Shown here one piece after another: positions 22,434 through 31,190 of a stretch of 64,000 bases of DNA. The notes beneath the pieces were generated by a model. The model had not been told where the DNA came from. It did no database searches and saw only the letters and a list, made by a program, of their open reading frames with translations. The position numbers were made by a program, and so were the translations under genes. The stretch is from contig NZ_AUAS01000004.1 in assembly GCF_000428845.1 (NCBI RefSeq), positions 310,001 through 374,000 on the forward strand. Direction: 5' to 3'. The stretch is from Dyadobacter alkalitolerans DSM 23607 (GTDB lineage: Bacteria; Bacteroidota; Bacteroidia; Cytophagales; Spirosomataceae). Each line of letters opens with the position of its first letter. Within the stretch, counting starts at the first letter, position 1.

Positions 22434-23762
22434 TCAAATATTACTATGTTTTGTCATTTTGAAGAACCGGGTGATCAAAAAGATCGATGCCATCGTCAGT
22501 CCGAGGATCAGCCCCAGCCACATGCCCACAGCGCCCATCCCGAAGTGAAATGCCAGCAGATAGCCAACCGGAATCCCAATGACCCAATAGGCCACGCCAA
22601 TCAGGACGGTTGGCGTTTTTACATCCTTAATCCCACGCAAGAGCCCCGCGCCGATCGCCTGGGTGCTGTCGGAGATCTGGAATACGGCAGCAAACAATAA
22701 GAGGAGTGCAGCAAGCGCCAGAACTTCGGTGTTCTTATTGAACAGGGTAGGGATCTGGAATCTGAAAACAAAGAACAGGACCGCACAGAGCGTTCCGTAA
22801 ATCAATGCGGTGAGAATGGTGCTTTTCCCGATAATAAAGATTTTGAGCCAATCTTTTCTGCCCAGCGCGTTGCTTACGCGGATGGAACCCGCCTGCGCAA
22901 GGCCCATAGAGACCATAAATGTTAAGGAAGCGCTGCTTAATGCAATCTGATGCGCGGCTTGCGCCACCGCGCCCAATGTTCCTATAATGATACCCGAAAC
23001 AGCAAATGCCCCGGCCTCCATGCCGATCTGCAAACTGCTGGGAACGCCTATATGCAGCAGTTCCCGCCAGGTTTGTGCTTTAAATTTCCATTGACTGCTG
23101 CTTACAGCAATGTATCGCGAGAATGTTTTGTGCTTTAAAACAATAGCGGCCAGCGCCAGAAACATGCAGGACCGCGTAATCAATGTTGCCCAGCCTGCGC
23201 CTTCCAATTCAAGGCGTGGAAATCCCCAGTTGCCGTAGATAAGCAGCCAGTTTAGCAGAATGTTCAGCGGCATCCCGGCCAGCGACAGTATCATAGCCGT
23301 TCTGGTATATTCCAGCCCGTCCGCAAATTGTTTCAGGGTCATGAAGAGCAGCATAGGAATGATGGACAGTCCCATTAATCTCATAAACGGGATCGCCAGC
23401 TCCACCACTTCGGGATCCTGTCCCAGGTTATGCAGCAAGCCTTTTCCAAAAACCAGTGTAAGCGAGATGGCAACGGCCGTTAATGCGCAAAGGCAAAAAC
23501 CATTGAACAAATAATGTGAAACCAGCTGGGAATCACGGCGTCCGTTAGCCAGGGAAACCATTTGGGAAACCGAAATAGTCATCCCTATACCGATCACAAA
23601 AGGAATGTTCATGGCATTGATGACCAAGGCGGCGGCGGCGAGTTGTTTGTAGCTGATCGCGCCGACCATTGCGCTGTCAATAAGGTGGAGGGCCATTTGG
23701 GCAAGTTCTCCGATGATGATGGGTAAAGCTAATTTTAATGTTTGTGATGCTTCGGTTTTCAT
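22434..23762 (-). CDS. MATE-family efflux transporter
   Basis: A 442-residue inner-membrane protein with about 12 hydrophobic segments in two similar halves, as in NorM-type multidrug and toxic-compound extrusion pumps. It starts with LALPIIIGELAQMALHLIDSAMVGAI, the usual N-terminal MATE signature. Such pumps use Na+ or H+ gradients to export cationic drugs, dyes or metabolites (family knowledge). A TAACTTTG -7 box lies about 30 bp before the start. It is monocistronic, with an in-frame length normal for the family. Substrate unknown. Confidence 0.92.
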   Translation of the reverse strand: MKTEASQTLKLALPIIIGELAQMALHLIDSAMVGAISYKQLAAAALVINAMNIPFVIGIGMTISVSQMVSLANGRRDSQLVSHYLFNGFCLCALTAVAISLTLVFGKGLLHNLGQDPEVVELAIPFMRLMGLSIIPMLLFMTLKQFADGLEYTRTAMILSLAGMPLNILLNWLLIYGNWGFPRLELEGAGWATLITRSCMFLALAAIVLKHKTFSRYIAVSSSQWKFKAQTWRELLHIGVPSSLQIGMEAGAFAVSGIIIGTLGAVAQAAHQIALSSASLTFMVSMGLAQAGSIRVSNALGRKDWLKIFIIGKSTILTALIYGTLCAVLFFVFRFQIPTLFNKNTEVLALAALLLLFAAVFQISDSTQAIGAGLLRGIKDVKTPTVLIGVAYWVIGIPVGYLLAFHFGMGAVGMWLGLILGLTMASIFLITRFFKMTKHSNI

Positions 23763-23791
23763 GGCACGCTAACAGATACTAAAAAAGAATG

Positions 23792-23799
23792 CAAAGTTA
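23792..23799 (-). promoter_or_regulatory. -7 box of the MATE transporter gene
   Basis: TAACTTTG on the minus strand matches the Bacteroidota consensus and would start transcription near 23786, giving a leader of about 24 bases. No -33 TTG is clearly placed. Confidence 0.5.
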
Positions 23800-23935
23800 G
23801 ATAACCCATCCGGATAAACTTTGATTCGATGCAAAGTCAACTTCATTAAATATCTGTGAACAGTTCAGGTAAACACCAGAATTATTCGTCTGTCCAGTAA
23901 GTTGGTAGAGTAAAAACAATGAGAAAATAGGTTTC

Positions 23936-23943
23936 TATATTTG
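23936..23943 (+). promoter_or_regulatory. -7 box of the TonB-dependent receptor gene
   Basis: TATATTTG matches TAnnTTTG and lies 43 bp before the ATG at 23987. The -33 element is not obvious. Confidence 0.5.
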
Positions 23944-23986
23944 TACAAAAAAGAGAATATCGATAGAACGCTTACAAAATTTTATA

Positions 23987-26458
23987 ATGGCTATTAAAAG
24001 CAGCATTGCAGCGAGAGGGCTCGGTAGGGCAACGGTAACGTATACGTTTGCCAGATTGGGAGTGTTATTAATGATTATTTGCGGCTGTCAGCCATTGCTT
24101 GCGCAAACTGCGAATAAATTGTCCGTTACCGGGAAGATCGTTGACGGTCAGAACAACAGCCCGCTGGGATATGCGAGCATCAGGCTTTTCCGGACTGCGG
24201 ACAGCACTTTTACAGCCGGTGCCATTACGGATGAAACAGGAGGGTTCATTGTCGAGATCGCTGCGGGTTCCTATTATGCGTTATCTGAATTCATTGGTTA
24301 TAAACCACAAATCACCCAGGATATCAAGCTTACCGGCGCCAACTCACCGCTGAACATTGGCACCATAAAAATTTCGGGATCGGCAAGGACGTTGGATGAA
24401 GTCACCGTGCAGGCAGAGAAAAGCTCAATGGAATTATCGCTGGATAAAAAGATCTTCAATGTCGGAAAGGATCTCGCTAATGCGGGCGGAACAGGCGTAG
24501 ATATCCTGACCAATATTCCATCCGTTGCTGTGGATGTGGAAGGCAATGTCAGTCTCAGGGGCAGCGGCAATGTGCGTATATTAATTGACGGTAAACCTTC
24601 CGGGTTGGTGAGTATCAAGGGCGCAAGCGGCTTGCAGCAATTGCAGGGAAGCATGATCGAGCGCGTCGAGATCATTACCAATCCTTCGGCCCGATATGAG
24701 GCTGAGGGGATGGGTGGCGTGATCAATATTGTGTTAAAAAAAGAGCGTAAGGAAGGGATTAATGGCTCGTTCGACATTATAACAGGTTATCCAACCAATT
24801 ATGGAGCGGCTGCGAATGTTAACTACCGTCGCAAAAACCTGAACTTTTTTATCAATTATACATTGTCTTACCGGAATACGCCCGGGAAAAATTATCTATA
24901 CCAGGAGCTTTACCGCAACGATTCGACATTCATTATGGAGCGGGATATGACTTCTAATCTGAAAGGAATGAACAACAGCGCACGCGGCGGAATAGATTAT
25001 TATTTTAATCCAAAAAACATTCTGACCGGTTCCTACACCTGGCGCACCAGCAAGGGAAAACGCTTTTCAACATTAAAATACAGGGATTATCTGGGGAGCG
25101 TCAACAATCTGACAAGCTTCACCAACCGGACACAGGACGAGACCGAAACAGAGCCTAACTCAGAATATTCGATGACTTACAGGAAAACATTTAACAAAAA
25201 AGGGCAGGAGCTTACGGCTGACGTTCGGTATCTCGATAACTGGGAGGATTCGGACCAATATTACCGGGAGAATGTTTACCGGCCCGACGGCAGTCCATCG
25301 GATATTCCGCCGTTGCTGCAACGTGCCGTGAACTATGAGACAGAAAAACAATTGCTTTTTCAGGTGGATTATGTGCATCCGTTTGGAAAAGACGGGAAAT
25401 TGGAAGCCGGGGCAAGAAGCAGTTCGCGCGATATGACAAACGACTATGCGGTCACGCAGGAAACCAGCGAAGGCTGGATTACATTGCCTAATCTGACTAA
25501 TGACTTCTTGTATGAAGAAAATATCAATGCAGCCTACGGAATTGTTGGAAATAAAACGGGCAAATTTTCTTACCAGGCAGGCTTGCGGGCTGAATGGACA
25601 GGTGTTACAACAGAATTAAAGCAAACCCGGGAAGTGAATGAACGCAATTATGCGAATTTATTCCCAAGCGTCCATGTGACTTACGATTTCGCCAAGCAGA
25701 ATGCATTTCAGCTGAGTTTCAGCCGTCGCGTCCGCAGGCCGCAATATAATGACCTGACCCCTTTTGCGACTTATAGTGACAATCGTAATTATTGGAGTGG
25801 CAACCCGGACCTTAACCCGGAATTTACCAATGCATTTGAGTTCGGACACATTAAGTATATGGGCAAAGGTTCGCTGACGTCTTCACTATATTACCGCCAT
25901 ACGAATGGCAAAATCACGAGTATCAGAAGCGTGCAGGAAGACGGAAGCTCTTACACACGTCCCGAAAACCTCGGGACCGAAGATGCCTATGGGGCAGAAT
26001 TTACGAGCTCTTTTACGCCTTATCAATGGTGGAAGCTCGATGGCAGCGTCAACTTTTTCCGCGCCATTACGGACGGGACGGGCTTGGACGAAGACTTCCA
26101 GAGCGATACTTACAGCTGGTTCGTGCGGATGATGTCGCGCTTCACATTATGGAAGAATACGGACGTCCAGTTAAGAGGTAATTACGAAGCGCCGCAACAG
26201 ACTCCGCAGGGCAAACGCAAAGCATTGGCCACGCTGGATCTGGCTGCAAGCAGGGATATCTTAAAGAACAATGGGACGTTGACGCTGAGCGTGATAGATG
26301 TTTTTAACTCGCGTAAATTCAGGTCAGTCATTGGAGGAGCGAACTTCTACACGGTGAACAATTCGCAAGGCCGCAGAAGACAGATCAACCTGACTTTGAA
26401 CTACAGATTACACCAGGCGAAGAAGAAGCCGAAGGAAGGTGTTGAAGGCGAATTTTAA
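23987..26458 (+). CDS. TonB-dependent outer-membrane beta-barrel protein
   Basis: An 823-residue outer-membrane protein. After a long signal region (about residues 1-40, ending near PLLAQ) comes a carboxypeptidase-regulatory-like beta sandwich (about 47-130, VTGKIVDGQNNSPLGYASIRLF). A TonB plug follows (about 155-260, GTGVDILTNIPSVAVDVEGNVSLRGSGNVRILIDGKPSG and INPSARYEAEGMGGVINIVLKK-like), then a beta barrel to the end (outer membrane beta-barrel family, PF14905 type). No SusD partner follows, so it is not a classical Sus pair; peptides, siderophores or signalling molecules are possible ligands. A receiver gene starts 132 bp downstream but need not be linked. Confidence 0.9.
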   Translation: MAIKSSIAARGLGRATVTYTFARLGVLLMIICGCQPLLAQTANKLSVTGKIVDGQNNSPLGYASIRLFRTADSTFTAGAITDETGGFIVEIAAGSYYALSEFIGYKPQITQDIKLTGANSPLNIGTIKISGSARTLDEVTVQAEKSSMELSLDKKIFNVGKDLANAGGTGVDILTNIPSVAVDVEGNVSLRGSGNVRILIDGKPSGLVSIKGASGLQQLQGSMIERVEIITNPSARYEAEGMGGVINIVLKKERKEGINGSFDIITGYPTNYGAAANVNYRRKNLNFFINYTLSYRNTPGKNYLYQELYRNDSTFIMERDMTSNLKGMNNSARGGIDYYFNPKNILTGSYTWRTSKGKRFSTLKYRDYLGSVNNLTSFTNRTQDETETEPNSEYSMTYRKTFNKKGQELTADVRYLDNWEDSDQYYRENVYRPDGSPSDIPPLLQRAVNYETEKQLLFQVDYVHPFGKDGKLEAGARSSSRDMTNDYAVTQETSEGWITLPNLTNDFLYEENINAAYGIVGNKTGKFSYQAGLRAEWTGVTTELKQTREVNERNYANLFPSVHVTYDFAKQNAFQLSFSRRVRRPQYNDLTPFATYSDNRNYWSGNPDLNPEFTNAFEFGHIKYMGKGSLTSSLYYRHTNGKITSIRSVQEDGSSYTRPENLGTEDAYGAEFTSSFTPYQWWKLDGSVNFFRAITDGTGLDEDFQSDTYSWFVRMMSRFTLWKNTDVQLRGNYEAPQQTPQGKRKALATLDLAASRDILKNNGTLTLSVIDVFNSRKFRSVIGGANFYTVNNSQGRRRQINLTLNYRLHQAKKKPKEGVEGEF

Positions 26459-26590
26459 GCGCTGAAATTTTATTAAACGGTAAAACTTTTTTAACTTTAT
26501 TATGATTTGGCTGAAAAATGCATTGAATGAATTCTCCATGTCTGTCGAAAGCCGGTAGAAAACGTTAACTGAGAAATTTAATACCGTATT

Positions 26591-27040
26591 ATGAGCGCTA
26601 TTCCAAATAAAACTATTTTCCTTGCGGACGACGATGCAGATGACTGCATGCTGTTCGAAGATGCATTGAGAGAGGTGAGCACATCGACGGAACTTACTAC
26701 GGCAAATGACGGGGTTGAATTGATCCATTTAATGGAAAATAACGTTCCGCCGCCGCCTGACGTGATTTTTTTGGACCTGAATATGCCCAGAAAAAACGGT
26801 TTTGAGTGCCTGGAACAAATCAGGAGTACAAAAGCTTGGGAGTCGATCCCCGTTGTCATATTTTCGACAACCGGACAAGAGGAAATGGTGCGTAAAGTAC
26901 ACGAACAAGGGGCCAATTTCTTTATAAGAAAACCAGGATCTTTCCCCAAACTGAAACAGGCCATTAAGCAGATCCTGGATATCGACTGGGCTAAGCATAA
27001 CTGGAAGCCCGTTGCAGAGAATTTTTACTATCAATACTAA
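26591..27040 (+). CDS. Receiver-only response regulator
   Basis: A 149-residue single-domain regulator (Rcp1-like). Acidic residues D13-D15 start the domain, phosphoacceptor D62 lies in VIFLDLNMPRKNGFE, the switch residues in VVIFSTTGQ and the conserved lysine in FFIRKPGSF. There is no output domain. It stands 52 bp before a PAS histidine kinase gene on the same strand, the usual order for Rcp1/phytochrome-like kinase pairs, so these two are likely partners. The start codon ATG 26591 gives the family's normal N-terminus. Confidence 0.92.
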   Translation: MSAIPNKTIFLADDDADDCMLFEDALREVSTSTELTTANDGVELIHLMENNVPPPPDVIFLDLNMPRKNGFECLEQIRSTKAWESIPVVIFSTTGQEEMVRKVHEQGANFFIRKPGSFPKLKQAIKQILDIDWAKHNWKPVAENFYYQY

Positions 27041-27092
27041 TCCTCAATTGTTCACCTCCCAAGTTTGTAAAAAGATCTTTTTATAGAAAGCA

Positions 27093-29150
27093 GTGGACAA
27101 CTTACAGCAGCACACGGATTCAGATCATCGTGTCAACAAAACAGAATCTTACAATGTGCAAACTAGCGTAGTCGATAGCGAAAGCAGGTTTAGAAATACA
27201 ATGAGACAGGCGCCCGTAGGAATCGTTATCCTGCGGGGGCCTGATTTTTTTGTTGAGATGGCCAATGATACGTATCTCAGCATCATCGATAAAAGTGAGG
27301 AAGAGTTCGTCAATAAACCCCTGTTTGTTACACTTCCCGAGGTGAGGGCTTCCATTGAAGTGATCCTCAATAATGTGATCAAAACAGGCATTGCCTATAA
27401 CGGGAATGAGTTTGAGGTCACAATGAGGCGTTTCGGCAAGCCAGAGCAATGCTATTTCAACTTTGTATATCAGCCCATTACCGAGGAAACAGGTGAGATT
27501 TCGGGCATATTTGTGGTTGCGACCGAGGTTACCCAGCAAGTGCTTGCCAAACACCGGCTTGAACGCAGCGAAACCCAGTTCAGGAAGCTGGTTACACAAT
27601 CACAATTTGCCAAGGCCATTGTGAAGGGTCCGGAGTTTGTGATCAGCCTTGCCAACGAAAGTATGCTTACCAACCTTTGGGGACGGCAAATGCACGAAGT
27701 GGTTGGGCAAAGGTTATTCGACGTTTTTCCTGAGCTGGAACACCAGAATATGGGGAAAACCCTCAGGAATGCTTACCAGACCGGCAAATTATACCGGGAT
27801 AGCGAGGCGTCCATGATCATTAGCGGCCCGGATGGCCCGAAGGAACATTATGTGGATTTCCAATATGCGCCCACGGTGGAAGCGGACGATGAAGTTTCGG
27901 GCATAATGATCTCCCTGAATGATGTTACCGACAAAGTAAGATTTCGCAAACAGATTACGGAGGCTGCGGAAAGGCTTTCCCTGGCCACAGACGGAACGCA
28001 GCTCGCCACGTGGGATCTGGATCTGAAAACCAGGCACATTATCTATTCCGGCCGGCTTGCAACTATCTTTGGATTTGAAGAAACCAAACTTCTGACGCAT
28101 CAGGATATGCGTGAGCTGATCCATCCGGAGGACAGGAAAACTGTGGTGGAAAAAGCTTTCCAGATTGCTTTGGAGACCGGCACCTATTACTACGAGGCCC
28201 GTATTATCCATCCGGATCAATCGATCCATTGGATACGGACACAAGGAAAAATCATGTATGATGAGGATCACCGTCCGCACCGGATGCTCGGCACCATGAT
28301 GGACATTACCGACCGGAAAGAGGACGAATTAGCACTTAAAATAAGCGAAGATAAATACAGAACATTGGCTGATGAGCTGGAATCCCAGGTTCAGCTGCGT
28401 ACGAAGGAGCTTACCATCGCCAACAGTGAATTGGTGAAAACGAATATGGAGCTTGCGCAATTTGCCTATGTGGCCAGCCACGATTTGCAGGAGCCATTGC
28501 GGAAAATCCAGACATTTGCGACAAGGATACTGGAAACCGAAAATGAAAATTTGTCTGCGCGAGGTAAGGATTATTTTCAGCGGATGCAGGCATCGTCAAC
28601 CCGGATGCAGCAGCTGATTGTAGATTTACTGGCATTCTCGCGTGCGAATGCGGTTGAAAAGCATTATGAAGAAATCGATTTAAATTCGGTTTTGCAGAGT
28701 GTAAAAGAACAGCTCGGCGATCTGATCCATCAGGCAAATGCAGAAGTCATCAGCGATGCACTGCCGGTTTGGAACATTATTGAATATCAATTTGAGCAGC
28801 TCTTTACCAATTTGATTGCCAACGCCATTAAGTTTGCCAAAAATGATACGAGTCCTGTTATCGTCATCCGGTCGGGCCGCATTTCGGGCGAGCTTATCCC
28901 GGTAAAAGGGGCTGAGGCGAACCAGACTTATCAATATCTGTCATTTTCTGACAATGGGATAGGCTTTGATCCCCAGTTCAAGGACCGCATATTCCAGGTT
29001 TTTCAGCGGCTGCATAACCGAAGCGCTTATGAAGGAACGGGCATTGGATTGGCTATTTGTAAAAAAATTGTAGAAAATCATAAAGGCCTTATTGATGCCA
29101 TCGGTAAGCCAGGATTAGGCTCAACTTTCATTATTTATCTGCCGCTCTGA
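27093..29150 (+). CDS. PAS-domain sensor histidine kinase (Cph1-like core)
   Basis: A 685-residue soluble kinase starting with GTG. It contains three PAS-type domains (about residues 30-150, 160-285 and 295-410, the last with the PAC-like motif HRMLGTMMDITDRKE), a coiled coil (about 415-455) and a HisKA domain with H463 in YVASHDLQEPLRKI. The HATPase domain ends the protein (NLIANAIKF, DNGIGFDPQ, GTGIGLAICKK). The HDLQEPLR box is typical of bacteriophytochrome-like kinases that pair with single-domain regulators, and such a regulator is encoded 52 bp upstream. No chromophore-binding GAF/PHY domain is present, so light sensing is not implied. Its stop codon abuts that of the convergent EamA gene. 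Confidence 0.92.
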   Translation: MDNLQQHTDSDHRVNKTESYNVQTSVVDSESRFRNTMRQAPVGIVILRGPDFFVEMANDTYLSIIDKSEEEFVNKPLFVTLPEVRASIEVILNNVIKTGIAYNGNEFEVTMRRFGKPEQCYFNFVYQPITEETGEISGIFVVATEVTQQVLAKHRLERSETQFRKLVTQSQFAKAIVKGPEFVISLANESMLTNLWGRQMHEVVGQRLFDVFPELEHQNMGKTLRNAYQTGKLYRDSEASMIISGPDGPKEHYVDFQYAPTVEADDEVSGIMISLNDVTDKVRFRKQITEAAERLSLATDGTQLATWDLDLKTRHIIYSGRLATIFGFEETKLLTHQDMRELIHPEDRKTVVEKAFQIALETGTYYYEARIIHPDQSIHWIRTQGKIMYDEDHRPHRMLGTMMDITDRKEDELALKISEDKYRTLADELESQVQLRTKELTIANSELVKTNMELAQFAYVASHDLQEPLRKIQTFATRILETENENLSARGKDYFQRMQASSTRMQQLIVDLLAFSRANAVEKHYEEIDLNSVLQSVKEQLGDLIHQANAEVISDALPVWNIIEYQFEQLFTNLIANAIKFAKNDTSPVIVIRSGRISGELIPVKGAEANQTYQYLSFSDNGIGFDPQFKDRIFQVFQRLHNRSAYEGTGIGLAICKKIVENHKGLIDAIGKPGLGSTFIIYLPL

Positions 29151-30026
29151 TTAAAAACTTGATTCGCTGTCAGCACGGTCGCGCGATTTCTGAAATGTAA
29201 TGGCAATGCCCGTGAGAATGATAACGCCTCCCAGGACCATTTGCCAGGTTATTTGTTCATCAATAAAAACCCAGGCAAGCAATCCGGTAACAACCGCCTG
29301 GCTCAAGAGGCTCAGGGAAACGCGCTGCGCGTCCATTTTCTGAACTGCATAACTGATCGCCAGCCAGCCGATCAGCTGACAAATCAGACCCTGAACAGCA
29401 AAAACGGTCCAAATGACAGGCGTGAAATTCCAAAGCGGCTCTCCAAAGATTAAGCAGACAATCATCAGGAAGACAGAAGAAACCGCCATGCTAATGGTCA
29501 TGAAACTCCCAATATTCAATCGGTTAAGGATCGGTTTGCTGATCAGCATGTAAGAAGCGTACAGCATGCCGGAGAGTACGGCCAGCGCAAAACCTTTGTC
29601 CAGACGCATTTCAAAAAAAGCCTCCGGACCGATAAGCACCACCATTCCCGCAACCGCAATAAGCGTCCCGATCCAGAAACTGGCTTTGGGCTTATTATTA
29701 AGGAAAAAGAACGATCCCACTCCCACCCAGGCAGGAGCCAGATTCGTCAGTAGCGTTGCCTGCGTCGCATTGGAATAGCGAATAGAGAGGTTCCAGACGG
29801 CTATATCGGTTGCAAAAATGATCCCGCAGAGCACGATAGGAAACCATAAATTCCTTGCGGGCCAATTGAATTTCTGCGTATACAGCATGCCGGGCAGCAA
29901 AAACAAGAACCCGAACAACATCCTGTAAAAAGCAGAAGTAATCCCTGAAACCGGTGCCCATTTGACCAAAACAGGGAAAATACTAATGCTTACAAGTCCG
30001 ATAAGAAGGCTGACGCGGGGATTCAT
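29151..30026 (-). CDS. EamA-family (DMT) transporter
   Basis: A 291-residue inner-membrane protein with ten hydrophobic segments arranged as two EamA repeats. Members export amino acids, nucleotides or other small metabolites; the substrate is unknown. The open frame begins with a TTG at 30050, but that TTG is part of a perfect -7 box (TATCTTTG), so translation should start at the ATG at 30026 (MNPRVSLL), giving a short leader. Convergent with the PAS kinase gene, whose stop directly adjoins this one. A second, distantly related EamA gene lies at the right end of the window. Confidence 0.9.
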   Translation of the reverse strand: MNPRVSLLIGLVSISIFPVLVKWAPVSGITSAFYRMLFGFLFLLPGMLYTQKFNWPARNLWFPIVLCGIIFATDIAVWNLSIRYSNATQATLLTNLAPAWVGVGSFFFLNNKPKASFWIGTLIAVAGMVVLIGPEAFFEMRLDKGFALAVLSGMLYASYMLISKPILNRLNIGSFMTISMAVSSVFLMIVCLIFGEPLWNFTPVIWTVFAVQGLICQLIGWLAISYAVQKMDAQRVSLSLLSQAVVTGLLAWVFIDEQITWQMVLGGVIILTGIAITFQKSRDRADSESSF

Positions 30027-30047
30027 TACTAATAAAATAAATTCTTG

Positions 30048-30055
30048 CAAAGATA
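30048..30055 (-). promoter_or_regulatory. -7 box of the EamA transporter gene
   Basis: TATCTTTG on the minus strand is a perfect TAnnTTTG box. Transcription near 30041 leaves about 15 bases before ATG 30026, and this decides against the upstream TTG start. Confidence 0.6.
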
Positions 30056-30106
30056 AGCATTCAACTCACCCGCATCACTTAAAGGACATTGTCGAAATCT
30101 TCCTGA

Positions 30107-31180
30107 TCAAAGAGTTGGCTTTGCGCGGTCGTATTGAATAGGCCAGGCAATGTCTTCGCCAAGTTCGTGTGCCGCGTGCAATGGAAAATAAGGATCACGC
30201 AGCAGCTCCCGTGCCATAATGATCAGGTCGGCTTCTCCATTTTGTAAAATTTCTTCCGACTGGTTTGCCTCGGTAATCAATCCGACTGCACCTGTCAGCG
30301 CGCCGGTCTCTTTCTTGATTTTTGCGGAGAAAGGCACCTGATAAGATGGTCCAACTGTGATTTTCTGGTGAGAAGCCAGTCCGCCGCTCGACACGTCGAT
30401 CAGATCAACGCCTTTTGTTTGCAATATTTTCACCAATTGAACCGATTGATTCTCGTCCCAACCGTTCTCAGCCCAGTCCGTCGCCGAAATGCGCACAAAT
30501 AATGGCAACTCTGCTGGCCAGACTTTCTGAACTTCGTCAATGATCTCGATCAGAATGCGTACGCGGTTCTCAAAACTGCCTCCATATGCATCCGTTCGTA
30601 CATTGCTTAGCGGTGAGAAAAATTGGTGAATCAGATAACCGTGTGCTGCGTGAAGTTCTATAACCTTGAAACCTGCTTCCAAAGCCCGTTTGGCTGCTTT
30701 ACCAAAATCTGCAATCACTTTCTGAATACCATCCGCATCCAATGCAAGCGGCGCTTTTTCTGAATGATGAAAAGGAATGTCCGACGCGCTCAACGGTTGC
30801 CAGCCCCCTTCATTTTCAGGAACCTGGCCACGACCTTTCCAGGCCGGATAGGTGCTGGCTTTTCGGCCTGCATGGGCAAGTTGCACGCCCGGAACCGCTC
30901 CCTGCCCTTCGATGAAAGTGGTGATCTGTTTCAACTTCTCAATGTGTTCATCTTTCCAGATACCCAGATCTTCGGGTGAAATCCTGCCTTCCGGAGAAAC
31001 GGATGTGGCCTCGGCAATCAATAAGGATGCTCCGCCCACGGCGCGGCTTCCCAGGTGCACCAGATGCCAGTCATTGGCGAATCCGTCCACAGACGAATAT
31101 TGGCACATGGGAGAAACGACGATACGGTTTTTTAATGTGACACTTTTAATGGTAAGCGGAGTGAATAATAGGGATGACAT
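30107..31180 (-). CDS. Old yellow enzyme, YqjM-like NADH:flavin oxidoreductase
   Basis: A 357-residue FMN enzyme of the thermophilic-like OYE subgroup. C26 in VVSPMCQYSS and the segment ELHAAHGYLIHQF (two histidines and a tyrosine for substrate binding) match Bacillus YqjM, including the exact position of the cysteine. The FMN-binding stretches HLGSRAVGG and VQLAHAGRKAS are present, as is RTDAYGGSFENR. It reduces activated C=C bonds in enones, maleimides or nitro-esters using NAD(P)H. It begins 10 bp after the FUSC gene's stop on the same strand, so the two are probably cotranscribed, suggesting a xenobiotic or electrophile response. Confidence 0.92.
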   Translation of the reverse strand: MSSLLFTPLTIKSVTLKNRIVVSPMCQYSSVDGFANDWHLVHLGSRAVGGASLLIAEATSVSPEGRISPEDLGIWKDEHIEKLKQITTFIEGQGAVPGVQLAHAGRKASTYPAWKGRGQVPENEGGWQPLSASDIPFHHSEKAPLALDADGIQKVIADFGKAAKRALEAGFKVIELHAAHGYLIHQFFSPLSNVRTDAYGGSFENRVRILIEIIDEVQKVWPAELPLFVRISATDWAENGWDENQSVQLVKILQTKGVDLIDVSSGGLASHQKITVGPSYQVPFSAKIKKETGALTGAVGLITEANQSEEILQNGEADLIIMARELLRDPYFPLHAAHELGEDIAWPIQYDRAKPTL

Positions 31181-31190
31181 GCGTTGAATG

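Noticed and set aside
26408-26964. Minus-strand frames antisense to the receiver gene
   Set aside because: They are antisense to a complete receiver domain with all key residues and have low-complexity composition.
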